Assembly (NCBI RefSeq): GCF_002939305.1 | Contig: NZ_MVDI01000006.1 | Span: 124,001-188,000 of the forward strand | Length of the DNA: 64,000 nt | From: Chroococcidiopsis sp. TS-821 | GTDB lineage: Bacteria; Cyanobacteriota; Cyanobacteriia; Cyanobacteriales; Chroococcidiopsidaceae | Reading direction: 5' to 3' | Part shown: one piece after another, positions 1 to 7,224 of the stretch | How the letters are laid out: each line of letters opens with the position of its first letter | Position numbering within the stretch: the first letter of the stretch is position 1 | Notes under the pieces: model-generated | Told to the model about the DNA's origin: nothing | The model's input: only the letters and a program-made list of their open reading frames with translations | Database searches by the model: none | Program-made: the position numbers and the translations under genes

Positions 1-484
1 ACAATCTATGTTGGAACAATTCGGACTACCTTTGAATTCTAAACACAATTAGACTGAAATGTGTCCTTGCCATCAATAATACAAAACAGACAAGGACACT
101 AACTAAACTATTAAAATTATTCTGAATTAAATTAATAAGAAAAATAAATTAGAGGAGTTCTTAATGTTTCTTGAAATAAAGCATTAGACTAAACTATAAC
201 ATTTCCTAATTCACTTGGGTTTATTTTTTTAAAAATTTTCTCTTCTATAATAAAGGAAGAAGATTATTAATATAGACTATAACAAATCATTTTGATGATA
301 AAACCTCAATTAAATACTACTTAGTTGAATTATTGGTATTATTAATTGCTTTGAAAATAAACAGAATACAAAATAAGTAATATATTGTAGTTCTAAATGT
401 TTAATATTTCACTTTAATTTCACTTGGTAATGTCAAGCTATTAAATAAGGAGTTTACTAATATAACTGCTTAAGGACTTTTGCA
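1..484. other. AT-rich leader without a complete gene
   Basis: No complete gene is seen here. The first 40-50 bases are open in two plus frames that end in stops at 40-42 and about 51, so the tail of an upstream gene may enter the window, but it is too short to assign. The rest is very AT-rich. It carries the direct-repeat regulator box at 407-423 that probably drives the first DUF2808 gene. Confidence 0.5.
407..423 (+). promoter_or_regulatory. Response-regulator direct-repeat box 1
   Basis: The hexamer TTTCAC occurs at 407-412 and again at 418-423, an 11-bp period typical of OmpR/PhoB-family tandem sites. A -10-like TATTAA begins at 439, 15 bp after the second repeat. The DUF2808 gene starts at 485. 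The same arrangement recurs at 1221, 1726, 3067, 9390 (minus strand) and 18347. The regulator assignment, one of the two OmpR-family proteins nearby, is an inference. Confidence 0.6.
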
Positions 485-958
485 ATGAATAAATTAATCT
501 TCTCTACTGTTTTTACAATCGCGATCGCGTCTTCAGTTCCAGATGCTTTAGCAGGAGGAGTTTTACGTGATGCGAAAGCTTCTCATCTTGTTCATAGTGG
601 AGCACATCCCAACAATGCTCGTTTATCTGCAACACATCATTTTGAAGTACACGTTCAGGGTGGTGATTTGTCACAACTTACTATTGATGTACCAAAGGGA
701 ATGAAAGTAAGCGATCGCATTGTTGTTACTGATGAATCTGGCAAAAAAATTGATAATACGATTTCTGTCAACGATAGGAAGATTGCGATCGCTTTTTCAC
801 AACCTATACGTACAGGTACAACGCTATCAGTCTCTATGAAAGGAGTTAGATCGCAATTATCATTGCTTGGTCGTGTATGGCTTTACCCAGTTTATGCAAG
901 GAAGACAGGAATGACCGAAGACATAAGAATTGGTATGGCTAGAATTCAAACGTATTGA
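485..958 (+). CDS. DUF2808 family exported protein, copy 1
   Basis: This 157-residue protein matches the cyanobacterial DUF2808 family, whose function is unknown. Residues 1-23 form a signal peptide ending in DALA, so it is probably periplasmic or outer-membrane associated. The family core is visible as HPNNARLSATHHFEVHV around residues 42-58, followed by the LSQLTIDVPKGMKV strand and a late SVSMKGV segment. A second copy lies at 1811-2290, about half identical by eye. The gene is monocistronic: a regulator box precedes it and a strong hairpin follows 22 bases after its stop. Its place beside a metal-type two-component system suggests, but does not show, a role in the envelope response to metals. 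Confidence 0.85.
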   Translation: MNKLIFSTVFTIAIASSVPDALAGGVLRDAKASHLVHSGAHPNNARLSATHHFEVHVQGGDLSQLTIDVPKGMKVSDRIVVTDESGKKIDNTISVNDRKIAIAFSQPIRTGTTLSVSMKGVRSQLSLLGRVWLYPVYARKTGMTEDIRIGMARIQTY

Positions 959-980
959 TGGCATTACACTTATACTTTTT

Positions 981-1004
981 AGACCTGAAGTGATGCTCAG
1001 GTCT
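981..1004. terminator. Hairpin terminator after DUF2808 copy 1
   Basis: Perfect 8-bp arms AGACCTGA (981-988) and TCAGGTCT (997-1004) enclose an 8-base loop. They are flanked by a T run on the left and an A run on the right, so the stem can extend and could terminate in either direction. Confidence 0.6.
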
Positions 1005-1220
1005 AAAAAAGTAAATGTTACCCGTCATGCTTATCTCATAAAAAGCCTTTTAGTAGGAGAAGTTTATTTTATTGTCAGCTTTTCTAAAACCAACTTAACA
1101 TAAACCTGAAATCAATTTGACTATGATAATCAATTTGTTGCTACTAATTTTTAGGTAGATATGTGCTGGTTATTATACTAATAGTTACGAATTCAAAAAA
1201 AATGACTGTTGTGTAGTGTA

Positions 1221-1243
1221 TTTCATACTAATTTCATTTTCAT
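1221..1243 (+). promoter_or_regulatory. Response-regulator box 2, no ORF downstream
   Basis: TTTCAT occurs at 1221, 1232 and 1238, the first two with the 11-bp period of the other boxes. A perfect TATAAT (1249-1254) and TAGTAT (1254-1259) follow. No coding region begins within 500 bp; the next downstream feature is a hairpin with a T run at 1290-1336. Confidence 0.5.
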
Positions 1244-1259
1244 GTTCGTATAATAGTAT

Positions 1260-1336
1260 TTAATCACTTACACCCTTAATGCAACATTGGGCTTTTCCAC
1301 TGTGCTACTCAAGTACAAGCGAAAAGCCTATTTTTT
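1260..1336 (+). ncRNA. Candidate small RNA of about 75 nt
   Basis: A regulator box and a perfect -10 hexamer (1249-1254) predict transcription from about 1261. A terminator-like element ends the unit: arms GGCTTTTC (1290-1297) and GAAAAGCC (1321-1328), an internal TACT/AGTA stem, then seven T residues. No ORF or ribosome binding site lies between. All of this is inferred from layout; no known RNA family is recognised. Confidence 0.35.
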
Positions 1337-1725
1337 TCTATCAAAATATATCATTCTAAAGCTCTAATAGGCATTAAATCCAAGTGCAGAAGCAAAAATC
1401 GTATAGGAACTTCGCATTTTTCAAACTTTGAGAATACTGATTTTTTTGCTGTCTTGAGCAATACTTTCTTTCAGTAGAGACAATCTATCATAAGATAAGT
1501 GAAAAGCATTTCCCTTATTGCTTCATTAGACCTCAAGAGTCATAATATTTTTGAGGGATACATATTTCTTAATAAGAATGAATTAAAGTTTCTTTATTTA
1601 GCTTAGCTAGTGGTTCTCAAGTATAGATTCTTTAAATTATGTATTCAATCATTATTAATGCTTTGATGCGATAAGTTTAAAGTGCTTTGATAAAGCATAA
1701 ACATTTTGTTTATCTAGTGTATATA

Positions 1726-1742
1726 TTTCATTCTAATTTCAT
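1726..1742 (+). promoter_or_regulatory. Response-regulator direct-repeat box 3
   Basis: TTTCAT at 1726-1731 and 1737-1742 are separated by TCTAA (11-bp period). A -10-like TAGTAA starts at 1758, exactly 15 bp after the second repeat. The box lies about 70 bp upstream of the second DUF2808 gene. Confidence 0.6.
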
Positions 1743-1810
1743 TATTACCTGTCAGGATAGTAAATAAGAAGAATATGATTTTCTCTCTTGAATTCCAAAG
1801 GGCAATTTCA

Positions 1811-2290
1811 ATGAAAAAACTAATTTCGCTTACTACTTTGACTTTATTGAGTATATATTCAGTCCCAGCTGCTTTTGCGGAGGGAGTTCCAGGTGAAACA
1901 TCTTTTTCTCATCTCTTTCATAGCAATGCACATCCCAATGATGCTCGCGCTTTAAGCGCTATGCATCATTTTAAACTACACGTTCAAGGGAGCGATTTAT
2001 CACAAATTTCAATAGATTTACCAGAGGGCGTTAAGATTAGGCGAGGAGTTGAAGTTACGGATCAATCTGGCAAGAAATTAGATGCTGATGTTTCTATCAA
2101 TGACAAAAAAGCTACTGTCGCTTTTTCTCGACCAGTATCTCCAGAAACAATTCTTACAGTTTCGATGAAAGGAGTCCAAACTCCATTTCCTGGATACAGA
2201 AAAACTTGGCGTTATTCGGTAAGTGGCAAAAATCAAAATATGGAAGAAGATGTTCTATTTGGTACAGCTCAAATCCAAACTTATGAGTAG
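1811..2290 (+). CDS. DUF2808 family exported protein, copy 2
   Basis: This 159-residue DUF2808 protein is a paralogue of the gene at 485-958. I chose the ATG at 1811 because it gives a clean signal peptide (MKKLISLTTLTLLSIYSVPA, then AFA), whereas the upstream ATG at 1775 adds an unlikely charged leader. Family motifs are HPNDARALSAMHHFKLHV and LSQISIDLPEGVKI, with SMKGVQ near the C-terminus. It has its own regulator box at 1726-1742, so both copies probably respond to the same signal. The molecular function of the family is unknown. Confidence 0.85.
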   Translation: MKKLISLTTLTLLSIYSVPAAFAEGVPGETSFSHLFHSNAHPNDARALSAMHHFKLHVQGSDLSQISIDLPEGVKIRRGVEVTDQSGKKLDADVSINDKKATVAFSRPVSPETILTVSMKGVQTPFPGYRKTWRYSVSGKNQNMEEDVLFGTAQIQTYE

Positions 2291-2531
2291 TAGATTGCTG
2301 CTTAAAAGATAGAGAAGTAAGAGGTGAAGAACCTCAATTTACATAAAATTTAGAAAGAGAAAGTAAACATTTCTAATGAACTTTTATGTATTTTTCAATT
2401 ACATGGAGTAGTTTTCTTCAGATTTTACTTAGTTGTTACTTCTGATTGGTAAAACTATCTCTTACAACTCAAATAGTCAAAGATTAAGTTGTGTTTTCAC
2501 AACTTACACCAATACATTAGAGAGGTTTGTC

Positions 2532-2825
2532 ATGAATAAACTGTTGATAGTATTCGGAACTACACTTTTTCTAGGTATAGTTTCTTTTGAGCCTACTGCT
2601 TTTGCAAATACAAGTAGTTCTCATGCAAGAACATGCCAAAATATTCCTATAGCTGAACCTAGCGGAGGTGCTACTAGAATTCGGCTTCAAGCCATAGAGC
2701 GATGTAACAAAGGCTCCCAGCAATTTACAAAAACTCATCGTCGGAAAATGTGTCAATCTGCGTCTATAGCAGAGCCTACAGGTGGTGCTACTAGAGTAGG
2801 GATCCGTGCCATGAATAACTGTTAA
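2532..2825 (+). CDS. Small secreted protein with duplicated Cys-bounded repeat
   Basis: This 97-residue protein is not a recognised family. The ATG at 2532 gives a signal peptide ending at about residue 26 (TAFA); the open frame extends further upstream but would bury that signal. The mature part contains two copies of a 24-residue unit, about residues 36-59 and 74-97. Each begins and ends with cysteine and shares IAEP(S/T)GGATR followed by an A-(I/M)-x-x-C ending. The spacing suggests one disulphide per unit or a paired metal site. The gene sits between the DUF2808 genes and the two-component system, with no regulator box of the kind seen at its neighbours. Confidence 0.6.
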   Translation: MNKLLIVFGTTLFLGIVSFEPTAFANTSSSHARTCQNIPIAEPSGGATRIRLQAIERCNKGSQQFTKTHRRKMCQSASIAEPTGGATRVGIRAMNNC

Positions 2826-3066
2826 TATAGACGTTTTGTAGCAATGTTTTCTGAGGCTTGACAATATTAAAGAGTTGTAGCAAACAACAAATTATGGAGT
2901 GTGTAGCAGATGAAAAATAAATAGTACCACCTAGAAGAAGCATAAACTTCCCTAGCTGTTATTAAGATGATTTTCTACAGCCTTGAGAACTTCGCAAATT
3001 TTCTGAAAACGATTTACTTAAGGCTGTCTCGCTTAATTTATCTTAACATCCTCATTTCCACTAATA
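2826..3066. other. Intergenic region before the two-component system
   Basis: No coding signal is seen. The segment is AT-rich and leads into regulator box 4 at 3067-3083. Confidence 0.5.
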
Positions 3067-3083
3067 TTTCATTCTGATTTCAT
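3067..3083 (+). promoter_or_regulatory. Response-regulator direct-repeat box 4
   Basis: TTTCAT at 3067-3072 and 3078-3083 are separated by TCTGA. A -10-like TATCTT begins at 3099, 15 bp later. It lies about 100 bp upstream of the response-regulator gene, consistent with autoregulation. Confidence 0.6.
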
Positions 3084-3180
3084 AATCTTGTGTCAATCTA
3101 TCTTTAAGGATAAACCTTACAATTACTTAAGCAGATACAAATTTGTATACTGTAATACTTATTGAAAATGATTGAGTGTT

Positions 3181-3885
3181 ATGAGAGTGCTGTTAGTTGA
3201 GGATGAACCAGATTTAGGATGTGCAATCAAGCGTACTCTAAATCAGGAAAGATACATAGTTGACTTAGTTTTGAATGGTACTGAAGCGTGGAACTATTTA
3301 GATGGTCAGTGGACACAATATACACTAGCCATTTTTGATTGGTTACTTCCAGGAGTATCTGGTTTAGAACTATGCAAGCGGTTACGACTTCGGGGTAGCT
3401 GTTTACCAGTGTTGATGCTTACAGCTAAAGATCGCATGGAAGATAAGGTTGCAGGATTAGACGCTGGAGCAGATGATTATCTCGTCAAACCATTTGGTAT
3501 GGCAGAATTGCTAGCACGATTGCGAGCATTGCAGCGGCGATCGCCTCAACTTTCACCCCAAAAACTTCAAGTAGGTAGCCTTAGCTTAGATTACACTACG
3601 CGCACAGTTAGTATTCAGAATCAGTCAACTAATGCACAAGTGGTTCCTCTAACAACAAAGGAGTTTCAACTGCTAGAGTATTTCATGAAGCATTCCAACC
3701 AAATTGTTACCAGTGAGCAAATTCGTCATCAATTGTGGGAAGTAAGCGCCGAGCCAACCAGCAATGTAGTAGCTGCTCAGATGCGTTTATTGCGACGTAA
3801 ATTAGGTCAGTTTGGAAATGATGGTTTGATTGAAACTCTACACGGCATGGGATATCGACTAAATGCAACCCATGAACCAAAATAA
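3181..3885 (+). CDS. rppA: OmpR-family response regulator, RppA/NrsR-like
   Basis: This 234-residue response regulator has an N-terminal receiver domain (MRVLLVEDEPDLG, phospho-acceptor Asp53 in AIFDWLLPG, conserved Lys in DDYLVKPFG). Its C-terminal winged-helix domain shows LTTKEFQLLEYF and the recognition helix NVVAAQMRLLRRKL, ending GMGYRLNA. Length and architecture are normal for the OmpR/PhoB class. I chose ATG 3181 over an in-frame TTG at 3172. The kinase gene overlaps its 3' end, so the pair is co-translated. By resemblance to RppA/RppB (NrsR/NrsS) and CopR/CopS of Synechocystis it probably controls metal or redox genes. The boxes at 407, 1726, 3067, 9390 and 18347 are candidate targets. 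Confidence 0.85.
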   Translation: MRVLLVEDEPDLGCAIKRTLNQERYIVDLVLNGTEAWNYLDGQWTQYTLAIFDWLLPGVSGLELCKRLRLRGSCLPVLMLTAKDRMEDKVAGLDAGADDYLVKPFGMAELLARLRALQRRSPQLSPQKLQVGSLSLDYTTRTVSIQNQSTNAQVVPLTTKEFQLLEYFMKHSNQIVTSEQIRHQLWEVSAEPTSNVVAAQMRLLRRKLGQFGNDGLIETLHGMGYRLNATHEPK

Positions 3886-5209
3886 GCTTTTTTATCTGAC
3901 TCGTTGGAAGTTAGCAGGTTGCTACTCTGCTGCGATGGGTTTAGTCTTAAGTATATGTGCGCTGGGTTTATACCAAGCGCTTGTTCATGCCCATTGGCAA
4001 ACTTTAGATCGAGAACTAGAGTCAGTTGCTGGAACATTACATGATAGTGTTGAAAGTGTATTAAAGCAGCCTGGACGTGTAGAACCAACTGCTCAGCAAC
4101 TCTTACCAGAGCGGAAGCCGCAACAACATATCCTTGGAGCTATTCACCAAGGCGATTACTTTATAAAGTTATTAAACACGGCGGGACAGACCGTTACTAC
4201 GGCGGGGTTTCAGCCAGAGGGATTACCTACTACCTCAGGAGAGATCACTTGGCAAACAGTTCAAGATACTAAAGGAAATCGCTATCATCAAATTTCCTTA
4301 CCACTGCACACGCAAGACAATCGCCCTTGGGGATATATGCAGATGGGACGAAGTCTCAACGATGTCGATAATTACCTTGCTAATGTGAAACTAGTTTTAT
4401 TGCTGGGTTTACCACTTGCTATGGTTTTAGTAGGCAGTGCGAGTTGGTGGTTAGCAGGATTTGCAATGCAACCCATTTACGAATCATACAGCCAAATTCA
4501 ACAGTTTACCGCAGATGTTGCTCACGAACTGCGAACGCCTTTAGCAGCAGTTGCTGCAACGGTAGAATCAGTATCGGGAATGCCTAACTTACCTGAATCA
4601 GAAGCACGGAATATCTTACGCACAATTGAGCGTCAGAATCGGCGGCTCACGACATTGGTTGCTGATTTACTACTACTTGCTCGTATAGAGCGACAACCCA
4701 TACCAATACGACGCCAAATTTGTTATCTGAATGATATTGTTAGCGATTTAGTCGAAGAACTTGCGGCCTTAGCGATCGCAGCTAAAGTAACAATCAGTTA
4801 TGAGGCAAGGGTGCATCAACAGATAAAAGTTATCGGTGATGAGGAACAGTTGTATCGCTTGGTTTCTAATATTATTGTTAATGCTATTCAATACACCCTT
4901 ACAGATGGTCAAGTGAATATTGCTTTGAATTACAGCGATCGCCATGGAATTATTCAAGTTCAAGACACAGGTATTGGCATTGCACCTTTAGAGCAAAAAC
5001 GGATTTTCGACCGCTTTTATCGCGTCAGTAGCGATCGCGCTCGTCATACAGGTGGTTCAGGGTTAGGGTTGGCGATCGCGCAAGCAATCGTCCAAACACA
5101 CGGAGGTAGCTTACAGGTGCAGAGTGAACTAGGTAAAGGTAGCACTTTTATAATTCAGTTGCCTTCAATAATCAATCAATTTTCAAACCTTAAGCTGACT
5201 AAACAGTAG
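3863..5209 (+). CDS. rppB: Sensor histidine kinase, RppB/NrsS-like
   Basis: This 448-residue membrane kinase is the partner of the preceding regulator. A transmembrane helix at about 15-37 and a second at about 172-195 bracket a periplasmic sensor region. The dimerisation helix carries the phospho-His in DVAHELRTPLAAVAATVESV near residue 220. The catalytic domain shows the N box (NAIQYT), DTGIGI, FDRFYRV and the GGSGLGLAIA lid. The start at 3863 overlaps the regulator by 23 bases; a second ATG at 3872 is equally possible. A 462-residue homologue lies at 16207-17595 with a clearly different sensor region, so the two systems may detect different metals. Confidence 0.85.
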   Translation: MQPMNQNKLFYLTRWKLAGCYSAAMGLVLSICALGLYQALVHAHWQTLDRELESVAGTLHDSVESVLKQPGRVEPTAQQLLPERKPQQHILGAIHQGDYFIKLLNTAGQTVTTAGFQPEGLPTTSGEITWQTVQDTKGNRYHQISLPLHTQDNRPWGYMQMGRSLNDVDNYLANVKLVLLLGLPLAMVLVGSASWWLAGFAMQPIYESYSQIQQFTADVAHELRTPLAAVAATVESVSGMPNLPESEARNILRTIERQNRRLTTLVADLLLLARIERQPIPIRRQICYLNDIVSDLVEELAALAIAAKVTISYEARVHQQIKVIGDEEQLYRLVSNIIVNAIQYTLTDGQVNIALNYSDRHGIIQVQDTGIGIAPLEQKRIFDRFYRVSSDRARHTGGSGLGLAIAQAIVQTHGGSLQVQSELGKGSTFIIQLPSIINQFSNLKLTKQ

Positions 5210-5247
5210 TATTTTTACTAAAAAGCCATTATTTAATACTAACAATT

Positions 5248-5505
5248 ATGGCTCAAATGTCTGCTGCTTTATTTGATGAACGCTTTGAACAAATTCTTTG
5301 TGGCTATGTTAATACTACAAGACAAGTTCAAATTTTGCGGATTGCCAACCCAATTAGTAGCTGGTTTGAACGAGTTATTTTTCCAGGACAACGTATCTTG
5401 TTCTTTGCACTACCAATTACTTATTTAGAAATCTACAGTAGCGAAATACCTAGTACAGTCTTAATGGACAAGATTCTATGCGATCGCTTGCGTATTAATT
5501 CATAA
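5248..5505 (+). CDS. DUF1830 family protein
   Basis: This 85-residue protein matches the cyanobacterial DUF1830 family of unknown function. The diagnostic stretch is ILCGYVNTTRQVQILRIAN followed by WFERVIFPGQRILFFALP. There is no signal peptide or membrane helix. It starts 38 bases after the histidine kinase and 40 bases before the TolC gene, so it is probably part of the same transcript. Confidence 0.8.
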   Translation: MAQMSAALFDERFEQILCGYVNTTRQVQILRIANPISSWFERVIFPGQRILFFALPITYLEIYSSEIPSTVLMDKILCDRLRINS

Positions 5506-5545
5506 AAAACTGATCGAAAACTATCAATAAGTAGGATGAAAAGGA

Positions 5546-7165
5546 GTGAGAATTAATATTTTGAGCTATACTCGCTATTTTATAGCTGTAAGTATAAGCA
5601 CAGTAACGGCTTTAGGAAACATTGAGCCAAGTAGGTCTCAAAACGTTTTATCAATTACTCAGCAAAACATTGATAGTTCGAGTCAGAGTATTCAATCTCA
5701 GGCAAACGAATTTTCTAAGCAACTACAAGATGTAATAGTACCAGTGCGTACAAGCACTCCAATTCAAAACAATTTAAACTCTACTCCCAGTAGCTCCCCT
5801 AGTCCAGGGTTATCAACAGAAGCTCCAAATTATCTCAATCCCAATCCCAACCCACTACAATTTCCTACACGACCGGAAGAAGTACGCGTCCAGGGTACGC
5901 AGCCAATCACACTACAACAAGCGTTGGAACTGGCACAGCGAAACAATCGACAGTTACAAGTCGCCAGACTCACAGTTGAACGCAGTCGTGCAGCACTACG
6001 CGAAGCACGCTCCGCATTGTATCCTAGTGTCGGTGTAAATTCAGGAATTTCGCGCTCGCGCTCAGCCCAATCGGAGTTGCAGCAACGTATTCAAGAAAAT
6101 CAAGGCATTCCCCAAACGGACGAAGGTTCAATCAGCACCGTGCTCAGTGGAACAGCGGAACTGAGTTACAACCTTTATACTTCCGGCGAAAGAAGTTCGC
6201 GAATTCGTGCCGCCGAAGAACAAGTGCGCTTGAGTGAATTGCAGCTAGAGCAAGCTACAGAAGAGTTGCGTTTGAATGTTGCAGATGATTACTACAATTT
6301 GCAAGCAGCTGATGAACTAGTCCGGATCAATCAATCTGCTGTCACCAATGCTCAAGCGAGTTTACGCGATGCCCAAGCGTTAGAGCAAGCAGGAGTAGGG
6401 ACTCGATTTGCTGTACTACAAGCGGAAGTACAGTTAGCAAACGCTACACAAGATTTAACTAATGCGTTGGGTCAACAACAAACAAGTCGTCGTCAGCTAG
6501 CATCGCGACTGAGTATCGCACAATTGGTAAATGTTTCTGCGGCTGACCCCGTGCAAATCTCAGGGTTATGGAATTTGCCTCTAGAAGACAGTATTGTGCT
6601 GGCGTTTCGCAATCGTGCAGAACTCGAACAGCAACTTGTACAGCGCAATATCAGTGAAGCACAGCGACGCTTGGCATTATCTCAATTAGGACCACGCGTC
6701 AGTTTGGTGACAAGTTATAACGTTCTAGATGTGTTTGATGATGGAGCTGGTCTAGCAGATGGTTACTCGCTGGGAGCCAACGTGTCGTTAAATTTATATG
6801 ATGGGGGAGCCGCCCGCGCTAGAGCAAGACAAGAAGAAGCTAATATTGCGATCGCCGAGACAAATTTTGCCGACACGCGCAACCAAGTCCGTTTTGAAGT
6901 GGAAGAAGCTTACAACACGCTTCAATCAAACTTAGCAAACATTCAAACTGCATCGGTCGCATTAGAACAAGCACGCGAAGCATTGCGATTAGCACGCTTA
7001 CGCTTCCAAGCCGGAGTCGGGACGCAAACCGAAGTCATCGATGCAGAAAACGACCTCACCAACGCCGAAGGCAATCGCGTCACGGCAATTTTAGACTACA
7101 ATCGGGCGTTAGCAAGATTACAGCGCGCAGCTAGTTCAGATCCGCAATCTGGAGGACTTGAGTAA
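5546..7165 (+). CDS. TolC-family outer-membrane efflux protein
   Basis: This 539-residue TolC-type protein has an N-terminal hydrophobic export segment, a Ser/Pro/Asn-rich linker to about residue 115, then the duplicated TolC core (ITLQQALELAQRNNRQL at about 122 and a second repeat beginning around 340). Long alpha-hairpin helices are rich in Ala, Gln and Arg. It forms the outer-membrane duct of RND or ABC efflux systems and may serve the heavy-metal RND pump at 19115-22279, 12 kb away. The start is uncertain: GTG 5546 directly abuts the AAGGAG motif at 5541-5546, and an in-frame TTG at 5561 lies 14 bases beyond that motif. No ATG fits. Confidence 0.85.
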   Translation: MRINILSYTRYFIAVSISTVTALGNIEPSRSQNVLSITQQNIDSSSQSIQSQANEFSKQLQDVIVPVRTSTPIQNNLNSTPSSSPSPGLSTEAPNYLNPNPNPLQFPTRPEEVRVQGTQPITLQQALELAQRNNRQLQVARLTVERSRAALREARSALYPSVGVNSGISRSRSAQSELQQRIQENQGIPQTDEGSISTVLSGTAELSYNLYTSGERSSRIRAAEEQVRLSELQLEQATEELRLNVADDYYNLQAADELVRINQSAVTNAQASLRDAQALEQAGVGTRFAVLQAEVQLANATQDLTNALGQQQTSRRQLASRLSIAQLVNVSAADPVQISGLWNLPLEDSIVLAFRNRAELEQQLVQRNISEAQRRLALSQLGPRVSLVTSYNVLDVFDDGAGLADGYSLGANVSLNLYDGGAARARARQEEANIAIAETNFADTRNQVRFEVEEAYNTLQSNLANIQTASVALEQAREALRLARLRFQAGVGTQTEVIDAENDLTNAEGNRVTAILDYNRALARLQRAASSDPQSGGLE

Positions 7166-7204
7166 GTCAACCGCCCTACCCACAGGGGAATGGGGCTTGT
7201 AACT

Positions 7205-7221
7205 GACCGAGAGCATCGGTC
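7205..7221. terminator. Hairpin between convergent tolC and copB
   Basis: A perfect 6-bp stem, GACCGA (7205-7210) and TCGGTC (7216-7221), encloses a 5-base loop between two converging genes. There is no T run, so terminator function is only suggested. Confidence 0.3.
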
Positions 7222-7224
7222 GAA

